Made by a program: the position numbers and the translations under genes. Below the pieces are notes generated by a model that did no database searches, was not told the DNA's origin, and worked only from the letters and a program-made list of their open reading frames with translations. From Monoplex corrugatus (Eukaryota > Mollusca > Gastropoda > Littorinimorpha > Ranellidae): DNA of 64,000 bases. Of this stretch, positions 21,466 through 31,713 are shown in pieces (position 1 is the first letter of the stretch; every line of letters starts with the position of its first letter). The stretch is taken from positions 44,013,585 through 44,077,584 of the forward strand of contig JAPXFY010000031.1 in assembly GCA_030674185.1 (NCBI GenBank). Direction: 5' to 3'.

Positions 21466-21677
21466 TAAATGAAGATTCACATAGCACAACATCTCAGGAA
21501 GCAAGCTCCTAAGTATTTCACACCTGACAGAACTTATAATGGAATAAAACATAATTAGGCAATACACAGATTAATCATATAAGCATGACATGACAAGAAA
21601 ATGAAGAAAGACAATCACAATACAACAGCAGCTGAAAAAATATATACACTTTCATAAAAGAACAAGCTACCATACTG

Positions 21678-21781
<104 letters not shown>

Positions 21782-21847
21782 AAGAAAGATATGAAAACAG
21801 AATAGAGAGAGAAAGGAAAGGCAGAAAAGCCAAACATTAACTCTAAC

Positions 21848-21913
21848 CTTGCCCATCGTCCAGCTCAACAATAAACTTGGTGATGTCACATCCACCATCA
21901 TCAGTGGGAGGCT
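21848..21913 (-). CDS. FNDC3: FNDC3 exon: B-C strands of FN3 domain 4
   Basis: This 66-bp exon (phase 1 in, 1 out) lies between acceptor ATTTCAG and donor GTTAGA. Joined to the previous exon it reads 'TWEPPTDDGGCDITKFIVEL', the typical FN3 B-C segment with 'DDGG', then 'DDGQ'. The first 29 bases, together with the acceptor and upstream intron, are the template of the 64-bp array that follows at higher coordinates. This is the copy that keeps a full exon body and donor. Confidence 0.93.
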
Positions 21914-22937
21914 CTGAAATATTACACACAAATCACAACAAATTTTAAGTCACATCCACCATTATCAGTGGGAGGCTCTGAAATATTACACACAAATCAC
22001 AACAAATTTTAAATCACATCCACCATCATCAGTGGGAGGCTCTGAAATATTACACACAAATCACAACAAATTTTAAGTCACATCCACCATCATCAGTGGG
22101 AGGCTCTGAAATATTACACACAAATCACAACAAATTTTAAGTCACATCCACCATCATCAGTGGGAGGCTCTGAAATATTACACACAAATCACAACAAATT
22201 TTAAGTCACATCCACCATCATCAGTGGGAGGCTCTGAAATATTACACACAAGTCACAACAAATTTTAAGTCACATCCACCATCATCAGTGGGAGGCTCTG
22301 AAATATTACACACAAATCACAACAAATTTTAAGTCACATCCACCATCATCAGTGGGAGGCTCTGAAATATTACACACAAATCACAACAAATTTTAAGTCA
22401 CATCCACCATCATCAGTGGGAGGCTCTGAAATATTACACACAAATCACAACAAATTTTAAATCACATCCACCACCATCATCAGTGGGAGGCTCTGAAATA
22501 TTACACACAAATCACAACAAATTTTAAATCACATCCACCATCATCAGTGGGAGGCTCTGAAATATTACACACAAATCACAACAAATTTTAAGTCACATCC
22601 ACCATCATCAGTGGGAGGCTCTGAAATATTACACACAAATCACAACAAATTTTAAGTCACATCCACCATCATCAGTGGGAGGCTCTGAAATATTACACAC
22701 AAATCACAACAAATTTTAAGTCACATCCACCATCATCAGTGGGAGGCTCTGAAATATTACACACAAGTCACAACAAATTTTAAGTCACATCCACCATCAT
22801 CAGTGGGAGGCTCTGAAATATTACACACAAATCACAACAAATTTTAAGTCACATCCACCATCATCAGTGGGAGGCTCTGAAATATTACACACAAATCACA
22901 ACAAATTTTAAATCACATCCACCATCATCAGTGGGAG
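21885..22937 (-). repeat. 64-bp array of a splice acceptor plus 29 exonic bases, 17 copies including the real exon
   Basis: The landmark CAGTGGG recurs at 21,902, 21,966, 22,030 and onward to 22,929, always 64 bp apart except one 3-bp insertion near 22,470. On the gene strand each unit holds ATATTTCAG followed by the first 29 bases of exon 21,848-21,913 (AGCCTCCCACTGATGATGG...), then TTAAAATTTGTTGTGATTTG. Fifteen extra copies have an intact acceptor; the last (22,929) lost it. Copies differ by single bases only, so the expansion is recent or homogenised. Confidence 0.97.
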
Positions 22938-22959
22938 TCTGATATTATTCATATTCATT

Positions 22960-23565
22960 TCTTTTGTCAGAGTGGATTTACCATGTGTGACTCGGGCTGC
23001 TCTCCCCTTTGACAGTGTGTTGCCGCAGTGCAGCGTGACCCTTTTCTTTTTCAACCAGGACTTCAGAAAGACAGGAAGTCTTTCAACTTCAAGGGGAGGA
23101 ACCTGGGAAATCAACCTCTCTCTCCAATGTTTTCTATCAGGGCAGCTGGACAAAAGCCGTGCTCTTCACAACTTTCAACTGCTGTGGGATCTTTAGCATG
23201 TGCAGGCCAAAAGGTACATGGATACAACTCATTTTTGGGCTTCAACTTCAAGGAGAGGAACCTGGCAAATCAACCTCTCCTCCAATGTTTTCTATCAGGG
23301 CAGCTGGATGAAAGCCCTGCTCCTCACAATTTTCAACTGCTGTGGGATCTTTAGCATGTGCAGGCCAGACGATACTTGGGTACGACTCATTTTTCGTCCC
23401 CTTTCAAAGGACTAGACATTCAGTTTGATTTTCCAGTCAAATTGAGCAGAAAAGTCAAGGCCGGTCAAATTGAGCAGAAAAGTCAAGGCTTCAACGTGAA
23501 ATGAATCCTGGAACTTTGAGTTTAGTTACAGACAGGCAAACATCTGAACCATTCTGCCACTCTTC
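22960..23565 (-). mobile_element. tRNA-derived SINE-like repeat, family D (copy 1)
   Basis: Shares several blocks with 48,755-49,208, e.g. 'GTGTGTTGCCGCAGTGCAGC', 'GGGATCTTTAGCATG' and 'CTGGTCA..TGAG.AGAAAAGTC'. The high end, reverse-complemented, is tRNA-like: 'GTGGCAGAATGGTTCAGATG' and a B-box-like 'AGGATTCATTTC'. An internal 150-bp segment (CTTCAAGG..GGGATCTTTAGCATG) is duplicated at 23,090-23,198 and 23,240-23,356. Confidence 0.7.
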
Positions 23566-23940
23566 AATCACATAAATCAGATTTATCATGGTCAGTGGGA
23601 GATTGAAATATGTACATATAAGTCAGAATAAATTCTATACCAGACCCACCAGAATATACTCATCACAAATTGGGATTAACAGTAATAACATACATCTCAT
23701 TACTACCAACTAGTAGAACTACTGTGCTGTAAAAGTATGTATGTCTGATTTTTTTTTTTTTTAAAAGTCCATTTAATTCTGCCATTAACTGTTAACTGTT
23801 GTACCCTAATTGCCCACATTTTCTATGTGAACAACAAAAGTGTTTATGAGTTTAACTGAACTCAGCTGACACATTTTCCAAAAACCAACAGCCAATGAAT
23901 CAAATGAAATGAAACAAACAAAATACAAAGTGTAGATGGT
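23566..23940. other. intron, nothing recognised
   Basis: AT-rich sequence with a T-run near 23,750. No motif seen. Confidence 0.6.
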
Positions 23941-23944
23941 GGAA

Positions 23945-24054
23945 ACAGAGAGAGAGACACACACACAACACATACATACACTGAGAGAAAGAAAGAGAGA
24001 GAGAGAGAGAGAGAGGACAGACAGAGACAAAAAGAGAAAGAGAGAGAATGAGAA

Positions 24055-24085
<31 letters not shown>

Positions 24086-24179
24086 GACAGAGAGAGAGAG
24101 AGCTTGAGAGACAGACAGTGAGCTTGAGAAAGAGACAGAAAGTGAGAGAGCTTGAGAGAGAGAGAGAGAGAAAAAGAAA

Positions 24180-24210
<31 letters not shown>

Positions 24211-24235
24211 AAAAGAGAGACAGAGACAGAGAAAC
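23945..24235. repeat. (GA)n / (GACA)n microsatellite
   Basis: AGAGAG with interspersed GACAGACA and two GAGCTTGAGA copies. The complementary strand is open for over 100 codons of Ser/Leu, an artefact. Confidence 0.95.
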
Positions 24236-24256
24236 ATGCAGACTTGCCCTCCCCCA

Positions 24257-24425
24257 CAGTGATGTCACCTGTAGCAAGCAGAGCAACAGGAGAGGTGGTC
24301 AACCACAACTCCACTGACTACCAAGCTCCAGGAAAGTCTGCAGGAATTGGAACATACGGCCATATTCATCGCCAGATGTGGCCCAATCAAGTAGACAGTG
24401 AATGGAAGAAGAACAATACTCACGA
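24257..24425. repeat. dispersed repeat E, copy 1
   Basis: About 165 bp nearly identical to 29,731-29,895 (TGATGTCACCTGTAGCAAGC ... GAATGGAAGAAGAACAA). At least one frame is conserved in sense between the copies, so this may be a remnant of a transposon coding region. Family unknown. Confidence 0.8.
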
Positions 24426-24800
24426 GAGACAGAGACAGAGAAACATGCAGACTTGCCCTCCACCACTCGGGCAAAAAATGAGTGCTACTGATGACATGTG
24501 TAAGTAGCAGAGTGTACATGTACATCTAGATAAAGGAACTCACACAAATAGACAATCTCAAATATAAAGCTGTTCTATTTCAACGTTTTTTTTAATTGAT
24601 AAGCTGTACTCGGCAATACCACCAGCTTTGTTTACAACCGGGATTCTGACTGGCTCATGCTGGGTTAGCCAAATCCATGGCCAAAAGGGCACAACATATG
24701 ACTAATTTTCATTGGCATGCAGAAGTTGCCCAGTTCAGATTTCGAAAATGATGTTACAAATATTTTATGCCTATGTGGTAGGACGTTCCACACAAGTATG
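24426..24800. other. intron, nothing recognised
   Basis: Short duplicate of 'GAAACATGCAGACTTGCCCTC' (24,232 and 24,440); otherwise featureless. Confidence 0.6.
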
Positions 24801-24802
24801 TG

Positions 24803-24807
<5 letters not shown>

Positions 24808-24866
<59 letters not shown>
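24808..24866. repeat. (CA)n microsatellite
   Basis: Uninterrupted CA run of about 58 bp. Confidence 0.97.
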
Positions 24867-24869
<3 letters not shown>

Positions 24870-24974
24870 CTCTCTTGATTTTTTTTCTCAAAGTATGATC
24901 ATTTGAACATGAGCATAATAGCATGCAGTTAGATGCAGCATGCTACATCAAAAGTGTGGCAATGGCAAGTCTGC

Positions 24975-25203
24975 AGAGAGAAGAGAAAGAAGAGAAGAGA
25001 AGAGAAGAGAAGAGAGAAGAGAAGAGAGAAGAGAGAGAGGGAAGAGAAGAGAAGAGAAGAGAAGAGAAGAGAAGAGAAGAGAAGAAGAGGGAAGGGAAGG
25101 GAAGGGAAGGGAAGGGGAAGGGAAGGGAAGGGAAGAGAAGAGAAGAGAAGAGAAGAGAAGAGAAGAGAAGAGAAGAGAAGAGAAGAGAAGAGAAGAGAAG
25201 AGA
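24975..25203. repeat. (GAGAA)n / (GGGAA)n purine tract
   Basis: About 230 bp of pure purines with a GAAGG-rich centre (25,085-25,135) flanked by AGAGA-type pentamers. It ends 60 bp from the donor of exon 25,264-25,402. Mirror symmetry makes triplex (H-DNA) formation possible. Confidence 0.95.
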
Positions 25204-25263
25204 ACCACATGAAACACAGGAACTGTACTGAATACAAATGAATGTAATGCTACACAAACATAC

Positions 25264-25402
25264 CCCATGTAATTCTGAAGGTTCGTGAGCAGACTCTGCC
25301 TTTCATTTGTGGTTTACAGGGGGCGGCAGGTTTGTCAGGCAGTGTTTTAAACATCACAGCGTCACTCCATTTGCTGAGGCCTTCATCATTCTTAGTTGCC
25401 AG
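25264..25402 (-). CDS. FNDC3: FNDC3 exon: end of FN3-3 and start of FN3-4
   Basis: This 139-bp exon (46 codons + 1 nt; phase 0 in, 1 out) has acceptor TTTTAG and donor GTATGT. It encodes 'LATKNDEGLSKWSDAVMFKT' (F-G strands of FN3-3), the linker 'LPDKPAAPCKP' and 'GRVCSRTFRITW', the B strand of FN3-4 with its Trp. 'PDKP' after the G strand and 'FRITW' are strongly FNDC3-like. Confidence 0.95.
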
Positions 25403-25519
25403 CTAAAACATACAACACACATACGTTCACAGGCGTACACATATTCACACACATACATATACACAATTAACTTACATTCATTATTCAAAGACACACTGGT
25501 TATTGATATTGTTATTTTT

Positions 25520-26100
25520 GTTCAAAGCCCAGGCGACTGTCAGAACACTATCAAAGCTATACCATCTCAAAACATGCAAAATATCTCATGGGAGGTGGGG
25601 GAGTGGGGGGTGGGCATGGAGACTGGAAAAGAAAATGAAGCTCACTTATCTATGCATTTGCACGCACGATCTAAGGGTATGCCCATGGCATTGACCACTC
25701 CGTCCAATTTACCACCGAGAAAGTTAGAAAAAAACAACCCTGAATACAAATTTAAACATATCTAAGACACTAAAACATACAACAAAACAGGGCTCAATTA
25801 CCTAAAATTGCTTCAACACATCACATTGTCTTAGAACCAAAAATGCACTTAATATATGTATCCAATTACCAAACCTAAGAGAAAGTATGTAAGGCTTTAT
25901 AGAACATAGCAAGTGAACAGACCAGCAAGGAAAATGATCAGAAAATGATCAGAATAAATGACAGAAAGCAAAGGAACAAGGCAGAAACAGAGCAAGTGAC
26001 AGAAAAGAGGAAATTAAATTTCTAGCGCAGAATTTTCAGAAGGTGGGGATACTATTGATACTGATAGAGCCCTCACCATCCCAAAGGAGCAGACATGTGG
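25520..26100 (-). mobile_element. dispersed repeat F (about 540 bp), copy 1
   Basis: Matches 40,044-40,580, 58,978-59,250 and 61,470-62,010. Shared order: AAAGCCCAGxCGACTG, 'CATTTCAAAACATGC', 'TATCAATGCATT', 'GCGTTGACCACTC', 'AAGGCAGAAAC', 'CCAGAAGGTGGGGAT'. On the minus strand it would end in GGCTGGGCTTTGAACAA followed by AT-rich/AAC tails, like a LINE or SINE 3' end, hence the tentative strand. Family unknown. Confidence 0.7.
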
Positions 26101-26700
26101 TATACATACATTAAAACTGTAGCATAAATACACACTTCCTAGTTACACCCTATTTCTGTCCCATCAACAGTATTAATAATATTGATGACATTTATACGAC
26201 AGCAGATCTTGATATACAAATCAAATCAAAGCAGTAATTTCATCATTCACCACAGCATTCACTCACAATAACCAAAACTCAAGGGTACAAAACACACACA
26301 GACTTGGTGGTGGGGATGGGGGAGGACAAGAGGGGAGTAGGATGAAAGGGTGGGCACGCAGAGGGGGAAATCATTGCTTGACAAAAAGGATGTCTTTAGG
26401 TTACACTTGAAGGAAGACTTAAGTACGTGACTGTTGAAGATAGGGGAAGCTCCTTTCAGACGCATGGACCAGATACAGAAAAAACCCAGCGACTGACCAT
26501 GGAACTTCTGTATCGAGGAATCTGTAAACAAATAGTATCAGAAGCAGAATGGAGAAGTCGGGCAGAGGTGTACATTTGGAGTGGTCACAAAGATAAATAG
26601 GTGCAGTATCACTGATACACTTGTAGCATTGTGAATTGATTTTTAAAATAATTCCATTTCCATATGCCACACAGCTTTAGCAACAATGATTACACTCTTA
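26101..26700. other. intron, nothing recognised
   Basis: No FN3 or transposon signature. A G-rich stretch lies near 26,305-26,370. Confidence 0.6.
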
Positions 26701-26701
26701 C

Positions 26702-26788
26702 CCTGAACTTGTATTGCGTATTACGGCGTAGCTGTTTGAGGGTGTGAGACAGACTGGGTCCATTGTACACAGGAATAAACCCATGACC
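26702..26788 (-). CDS. FNDC3: FNDC3 exon: D-F strands of FN3 domain 3
   Basis: This 87-bp exon (29 codons, phase 0/0) has acceptor TTACAG and donor GTAAGA. It encodes 'GHGFIPVYNGPSLSHTLKQL' then 'RRNTQYKFR'. The 'GF.P.Y.G..L..T.K.LRR.T.YKF' pattern is nearly diagnostic for the third FN3 domain of FNDC3A/B. Confidence 0.95.
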
Positions 26789-27079
26789 CTGTAACATATG
26801 ACCAACCAACATTTCCAGTTAGTAAATAAATCAACACAGTGAAATCTGAAAAAGTAGACAATGAACACAGACCCATCAGAACACAGACCCAATTGCTTGT
26901 AACAAAATAATGAAAAATAACACAATGCTGCACAGTACATGAAAAATCGTGCCTAATTCCTCTATCAACTTTGCCTACAGTCAAATTTATCTATGCAATT
27001 TACAGTGTCATAATGCCCTTTATGCTTTGGAGAGAGAAACCAAAAAAACACTGAACACAAAAAAGGACGTGTATTTAGT
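26789..27079. other. intron, nothing recognised
   Basis: AT-rich, no motif seen. Confidence 0.6.
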
Positions 27080-28900
27080 ACAACAAAACAAGTGCAAATG
27101 TTTGGTCAACTGCCCTTTGTAAAGCATATACATAAGAAAAAAAAGAATAAATGTACAACACTTAACACAAAAAAACAGAGACAACTGCCCAAACATAGCA
27201 TCCTGGCAGGAGATAATGGCAGACGTGACAAAAGGCCAGTAGTCCAAAACACACTCCTGTCTTGTTGTTGTATTAAATATGCCGTATGTTCTAGTTTTGT
27301 GTTTTGTTGTATTAAATATGCCGTATGTTTCTAGTTTTGTGTTTTGTTGTATTAAATATGCTGTATGTTTCTAGTTTTGTGTTGTGTTGTATTAAATATG
27401 TATGTTTCTAGTTTTGTGTTTGTTGTATTAAATATGCTGTATGTTTCTAGTTTTGTGTTGTGTTGTATTAAATATGCTGTATGTTTCTAGTTTTGTGTTT
27501 GTTGTATTAAATATGCCGTATGTTTCTAGTTTTGTGTTTTGTTGTATTAAATATGCGTATGTTTCTAGTTTTGTGTTTTGTTGTATTAAATATGCTGTAT
27601 GTTTCTAGTTTTGTGTTTTGTTGTATTAAATATGCTGTATGTTTCTAGTTTTGTGTTTTGTTGTATTAAATATGCTGTATGTTTCTAGTTTTGTGTTTTG
27701 TTGTATTAAATATGCCGTATGTTTCTAGTTTTGTGTTTGTTGTATTAAATATGCTGTATGTTTCTAGTTTTGTGTTGTGTTGTATTAAATATGCGTATGT
27801 TTCTAGTTTTGTGTTTTGTTGTATTAAATATGCCGTATGTTTCTAGTTTTGTGTTTTGTTGTATTAAATATGCGTATGTTTCTAGTTTTGTGTTGTGTTG
27901 TATTAAATATGCCCGTATGTTTCTAGTTTTGTGTTGTGTTGTATTAAATATGCGTATGTTTCTAGTTTTGTGTTTTGTTGTATTAAATATGCCGTATGTT
28001 TCTAGTTTTGTGTTTTGTTGTATTAAATATGCCGTATGTTTCTAGTTTTGTGTTTTGTTGTATTAAATATGCTGTATGTTTCTAGTTTTGTGTTTTGTTG
28101 TATTAAATATGCCGTATGTTTCTAGTTTTGTGTTGTGTTGTATTAAATATGCCGTATGTTTCTAGTTTTGTGTTTTGTTGTATTAAATATGCCGTATGTT
28201 TCTAGTTTTGTGTTGTGTTGTATTAAATATGCCGTATGTTTCTAGTTTTGTGTTTTGTTGTATTAAATATGCCGTATGTTTCTAGTTTTGTGTTTTGTTG
28301 TATTAAATATGCGTTATGTTTCTAGTTTTGTGTTGTGTTGTATTAAATATGCCGTATGTTTCTAGTTTTGTGTTTTGTTGTATTAATATGCCGTATGTTT
28401 CTAGTTTTGTGTTTTGTTGTATTAAATATGCCGTATGTTTCTAGTTTTGTGTTGTGTTGTATTAAATATCGTTGTTGTAGTTTTGTGTTTGTTGTATTAA
28501 ATATGCCGTATGTTTCTAGTTTTGTGTTTGTTGTATTAAATATGCTGTATGTTTCTAGTTTTGTGTTTTGTTGTATTAAATATGCCGTATGTTTCTAGTT
28601 TTGTGTTTTGTTGTATTAAATATGCTGTATGTTTCTAGTTTTGTGTTTTGTTGTATTAAATATGGTATGTTTCTAGTTTTGTGTTTTGTTGTATTAAATA
28701 TGCTGTATGTTTCTAGTTTTGTGTTTTGTTGTATTAAATATGCTGTATGTTTCTAGTTTTGTGTTGTGTTGTATTAAATATGCTTGTTTCTAGTTTTGTG
28801 TTTTGTTGTATTAAATATGCTGTATGTTTCTAGTTTTGTGTTTTAATGCTGGTTCATGTCTACTTGAATGCTGGTAAGTCACTTTGATTCACCTTTTGGA
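27080..28900. mobile_element. fold-back element G (copy with internal minisatellite)
   Basis: Diverged inverted arms lie at about 27,090-27,125 (AAATGTTTGGTCAACTGCCC) and 27,228-27,258 (GACAAAAGGCCAGTAGTCCA). They are followed by CTCCTGTCTTGTTGTTGTAT. After the minisatellite comes 'GCTGGTTCATGTCTACTTGA'. The same order (arms, CCTGTCTTGTCTTGTATTAA, 'CTGGTTCCTGTTTGCTTGAA') is present without expansion at 55,065-55,310. Confidence 0.7.
27262..28840. repeat. 39-40 bp minisatellite, about 40 copies
   Basis: The unit reads TTGTATTAAATATGCCGTAT then GTTTCTAGTTTTGTGTTTTG. Copies differ by C/T at the GCCG position, GTTGTG versus GTTTTG and 1-2 bp deletions. It corresponds to the single 'TTGTATTAAATACGCGTTCG' segment of the 55.2-kb relative. 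Confidence 0.97.
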
Positions 28901-29730
28901 TTTAGAGTCATTTCAAGATGACAACAAATGCTGTGGGCCAATGTGATACGGAGACAACAAAGTGACACAGCACACCAGGCTCTGACACTGGCCATGACAG
29001 GAGAGAACATTACTCGCATGAGGCACACAGACTTGTATACCCACTCCCATACTGGCCACAGCAATGGTGGCTGACACAGCCAACAACGCTGTGACCAATG
29101 GATAAGCCGGTATCCTCATCAACATCCCAGAGGCTCAAACCACAACTGGCAATATCACAACATGCAAACATTACACCGAAACCACCATGCTGACCTCCTC
29201 CATGGTTCAGGCAACAAATGACACACTATCCAGGCAACAAATGACACACTATCCAGGCAACAAATGACACAATGGCTACCTGGCTGAACCTGTCTCTCAG
29301 TGAAAAAAGCTACTTACTGTGTAGCTTTCATCAGCGTTCCGGCCGACTTCTTCAGCGCAACAAATGACACCTACTATTGAAGAGTCTTCTTTCCAGATGC
29401 CGTAACTGTTCTCCAGGCCCTGGGGAATGACAAGCTTCCCCACTTAATCAAAGCTTTCCAGCAAGTCAGACGAGTGGTCATCCAGTGTACTATGAGATAC
29501 CAGGATGTCAGAGGGCAGATGAGCTTACAAAAAGAGGGGCCCATGAAGACTGACCAGATGACTTGACATCAACTACAGTGAAAACAGCATCATCAGATTA
29601 CTGTTATGAAGCCACAGACAGAAACTGATGACTATCAATTTGTGTCCAGACAGCAGCAAGTGGTCCTGATGATGCTCTACAACAACACAACCAGCTCAAC
29701 GACTAGTTGACCCCACAGTCAAGAAAATAG
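28901..29730. other. possible decayed transposon sequence, no intact frame
   Basis: Moderately GC-rich and non-repetitive apart from three 24-bp copies of CAGGCAACAAATGACACACT (29,208-29,272) and a later ACAAATGACAC. All frames contain stops. It directly precedes repeat E (29,731) and may belong to the same unknown element. Confidence 0.4.
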
Positions 29731-29895
29731 TGATGTCACCTGTAGCAAGCAGAGCAACAGGAGAGGAGGCTAACCACAACTCCACTGACCACCAAGCTCC
29801 AGCAAAGTCTGCAGGAATTGGAACATAAGGCCATATTCATCGCCAGATGTGGCCCAATCATGTAGACAGTGAATGGAAGAAGAACAAGACTCAAG
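29731..29895. repeat. dispersed repeat E, copy 2
   Basis: Near-identical to 24,257-24,425, with a handful of substitutions. Confidence 0.8.
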
Positions 29896-30350
29896 ATATG
29901 AAACAGCTACAAAAACAGAAGAAATCTGCTTACTTTCATATATATATATATATATTGTTTATTGCCAAACGAGCAACAATCCAGTTTTCTACAAACACAT
30001 GATATTCCACAAACATCTCTATGGTGCAGATCAAGAGATCTGAACTGTGTCTGCCTCATAATCAAATTTATCTCTGCATTTTACAGCATCATAATGCCCT
30101 TCATGCTCTGGAGATATAGAATCTAAATGTCCAGGGAACTTAAATGGAAAAGCTGGCAACACAAATCAAAGTTCTCTTTATCTTTTTAAGTGCTACTTGT
30201 TATTCAAGTTTTGTCCACTGTTTGAACAGTTTCGTCATCAATTCACGTACATGCCATTCTCTTTAAAGCCTGCTGATACTGACAGTTAACAACAACTATG
30301 GAATAAAGACTTGTTAGCTAACAAATGATCAAATTAAAAAAAAGTGTACA
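29896..30350. other. intron; short (TA)n at 29,938-29,955
   Basis: Nothing else recognised. A block 'TTTACAGCATCATAATGCCCTT' resembles one at 26,999-27,020, so a small dispersed repeat may be present. Confidence 0.6.
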
Positions 30351-31535
30351 GAAAACACCACCCCCAATACATAATCAATGCACCCAATACATAATCAATG
30401 CACCCAATACATAATCAATGCACCCAATACATAATGCTGCACTTTAGTCAGAAAACACCACACCCAATACATAATCAATGCACCCAATACATAATCAATG
30501 CACCCAATACATAATGCTGCACTTTAGTCAGAAAACGCCACACCCAATACATAATCAATGCACCCAATACATAATGCTGAACTTTAACCAGAACACATGA
30601 CACCCAATACATACACAATGCACCCAATACATGACACTGAACTTTAGCCAGAAAACATGACACCCAATACATAACGCTGAACTTTAACCAGAAAGCATGA
30701 CACCCAATACATACCCAATACATCCAATACATAACGCTGAACTTTAACCAGAAAGCATGACACCCAATACATACCCAATACACCCAATACATAACGCTGA
30801 ACTTTAACCAGAAAGCATGACACCCAATACATACCCAATACACCCAATACATAACGCTGAACTTTAACCAGAAAGCATGACACCCAATACATACCCAATA
30901 CACCCAAAACATAACGCTGAACTTTAACCAGAAAGCATGACACCCAATACATACCCAATACACCTAATACATAACGCTGAACTTTAACCAGAAAGCATGA
31001 CACCCAATACATACCCAATACACCCAATACATAACGCTGAACTTTAACCAGAAAGCATGACACTCAATACATACCCAATGCACCCAATATATAACGCTGA
31101 ACTTTAACCAGAAAACATGACACCCAATACACCCAATACATAACGCTGAACTTTAGCCAGAAAACATGACACACAATACATACCCAATGCACCCAATATA
31201 TAACGCTGAACTTTAGCCAGAAAACACCACACCCAATACATACCCAATACATAACGCTGAACTTTAGCCAGAAAACATGACACACAATACATACCCAATG
31301 CACCCAATATATAACGCTGAACTTTAGCCAGAAAACACCACACCCAATACATACCCAATACATAACGCTGAACTTTAGCCAGAAAACACCACACCCAATA
31401 CATACCCAATACATAACGCTGCACTTTAACCAGAAAACATGACACACAATACATACCCAATACATAACGCTGCACTTTAGCCAGAAAACACCACACCCCA
31501 ATACATACCCAATGCACCCAATACATAATGCTGAA
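30350..31535. repeat. tandem array of about 60 bp built from ACCCAATACAT modules
   Basis: Composite unit: ACCCAATACATAACGCTGAA, CTTTAACCAGAAAGCATGAC, ACCCAATACATACCCAATAC. Six nearly identical 60-bp units lie at 30,660-31,080. Flanking units are rearranged and contain AAACACCAC or missing modules. It ends about 20 bp from the donor of exon 31,554-31,713. Confidence 0.95.
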
Positions 31536-31553
31536 CTCTGTTCAACCACTAAC

Positions 31554-31713
31554 CGTTGCTTCATCCTCCATCTGCAGGCGGAACTCATCTTCGTTGGGCC
31601 GTTTGATCCAGGACACAGTCAGGCTGTGCACAAACTGTTCACACAACATGGGTGGGTCTGGTTGGGGTGGCACACTGCCACTGGTGAAGAAGGTGGCTGT
31701 TTCACTCCAACCA
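31554..31713 (-). CDS. FNDC3: FNDC3 exon: end of FN3-2 and first half of FN3-3
   Basis: This 160-bp exon (1 nt + 53 codons; phase 2 in, 0 out) has acceptor TTTGCAG and donor GTTAGT. It encodes 'GWSETATFFTSGSVPPQPDP', the G strand and the 'SG.VP..P..P' linker known from FNDC3, then 'HSLTVSWIKRP' and 'EDEFRLQMEDEAT', the B-C strands. The run between C and C' is shorter than in vertebrates, but the domain is complete with the next exon. Confidence 0.95.

Noticed and set aside
30475..31588. Cys/Trp/Tyr-rich repeat open frames on the minus strand
   Set aside because: Artefact of the ~60-bp ACCCAATACAT array; only the end at 31,554-31,713 is genuine coding sequence, in a different context.
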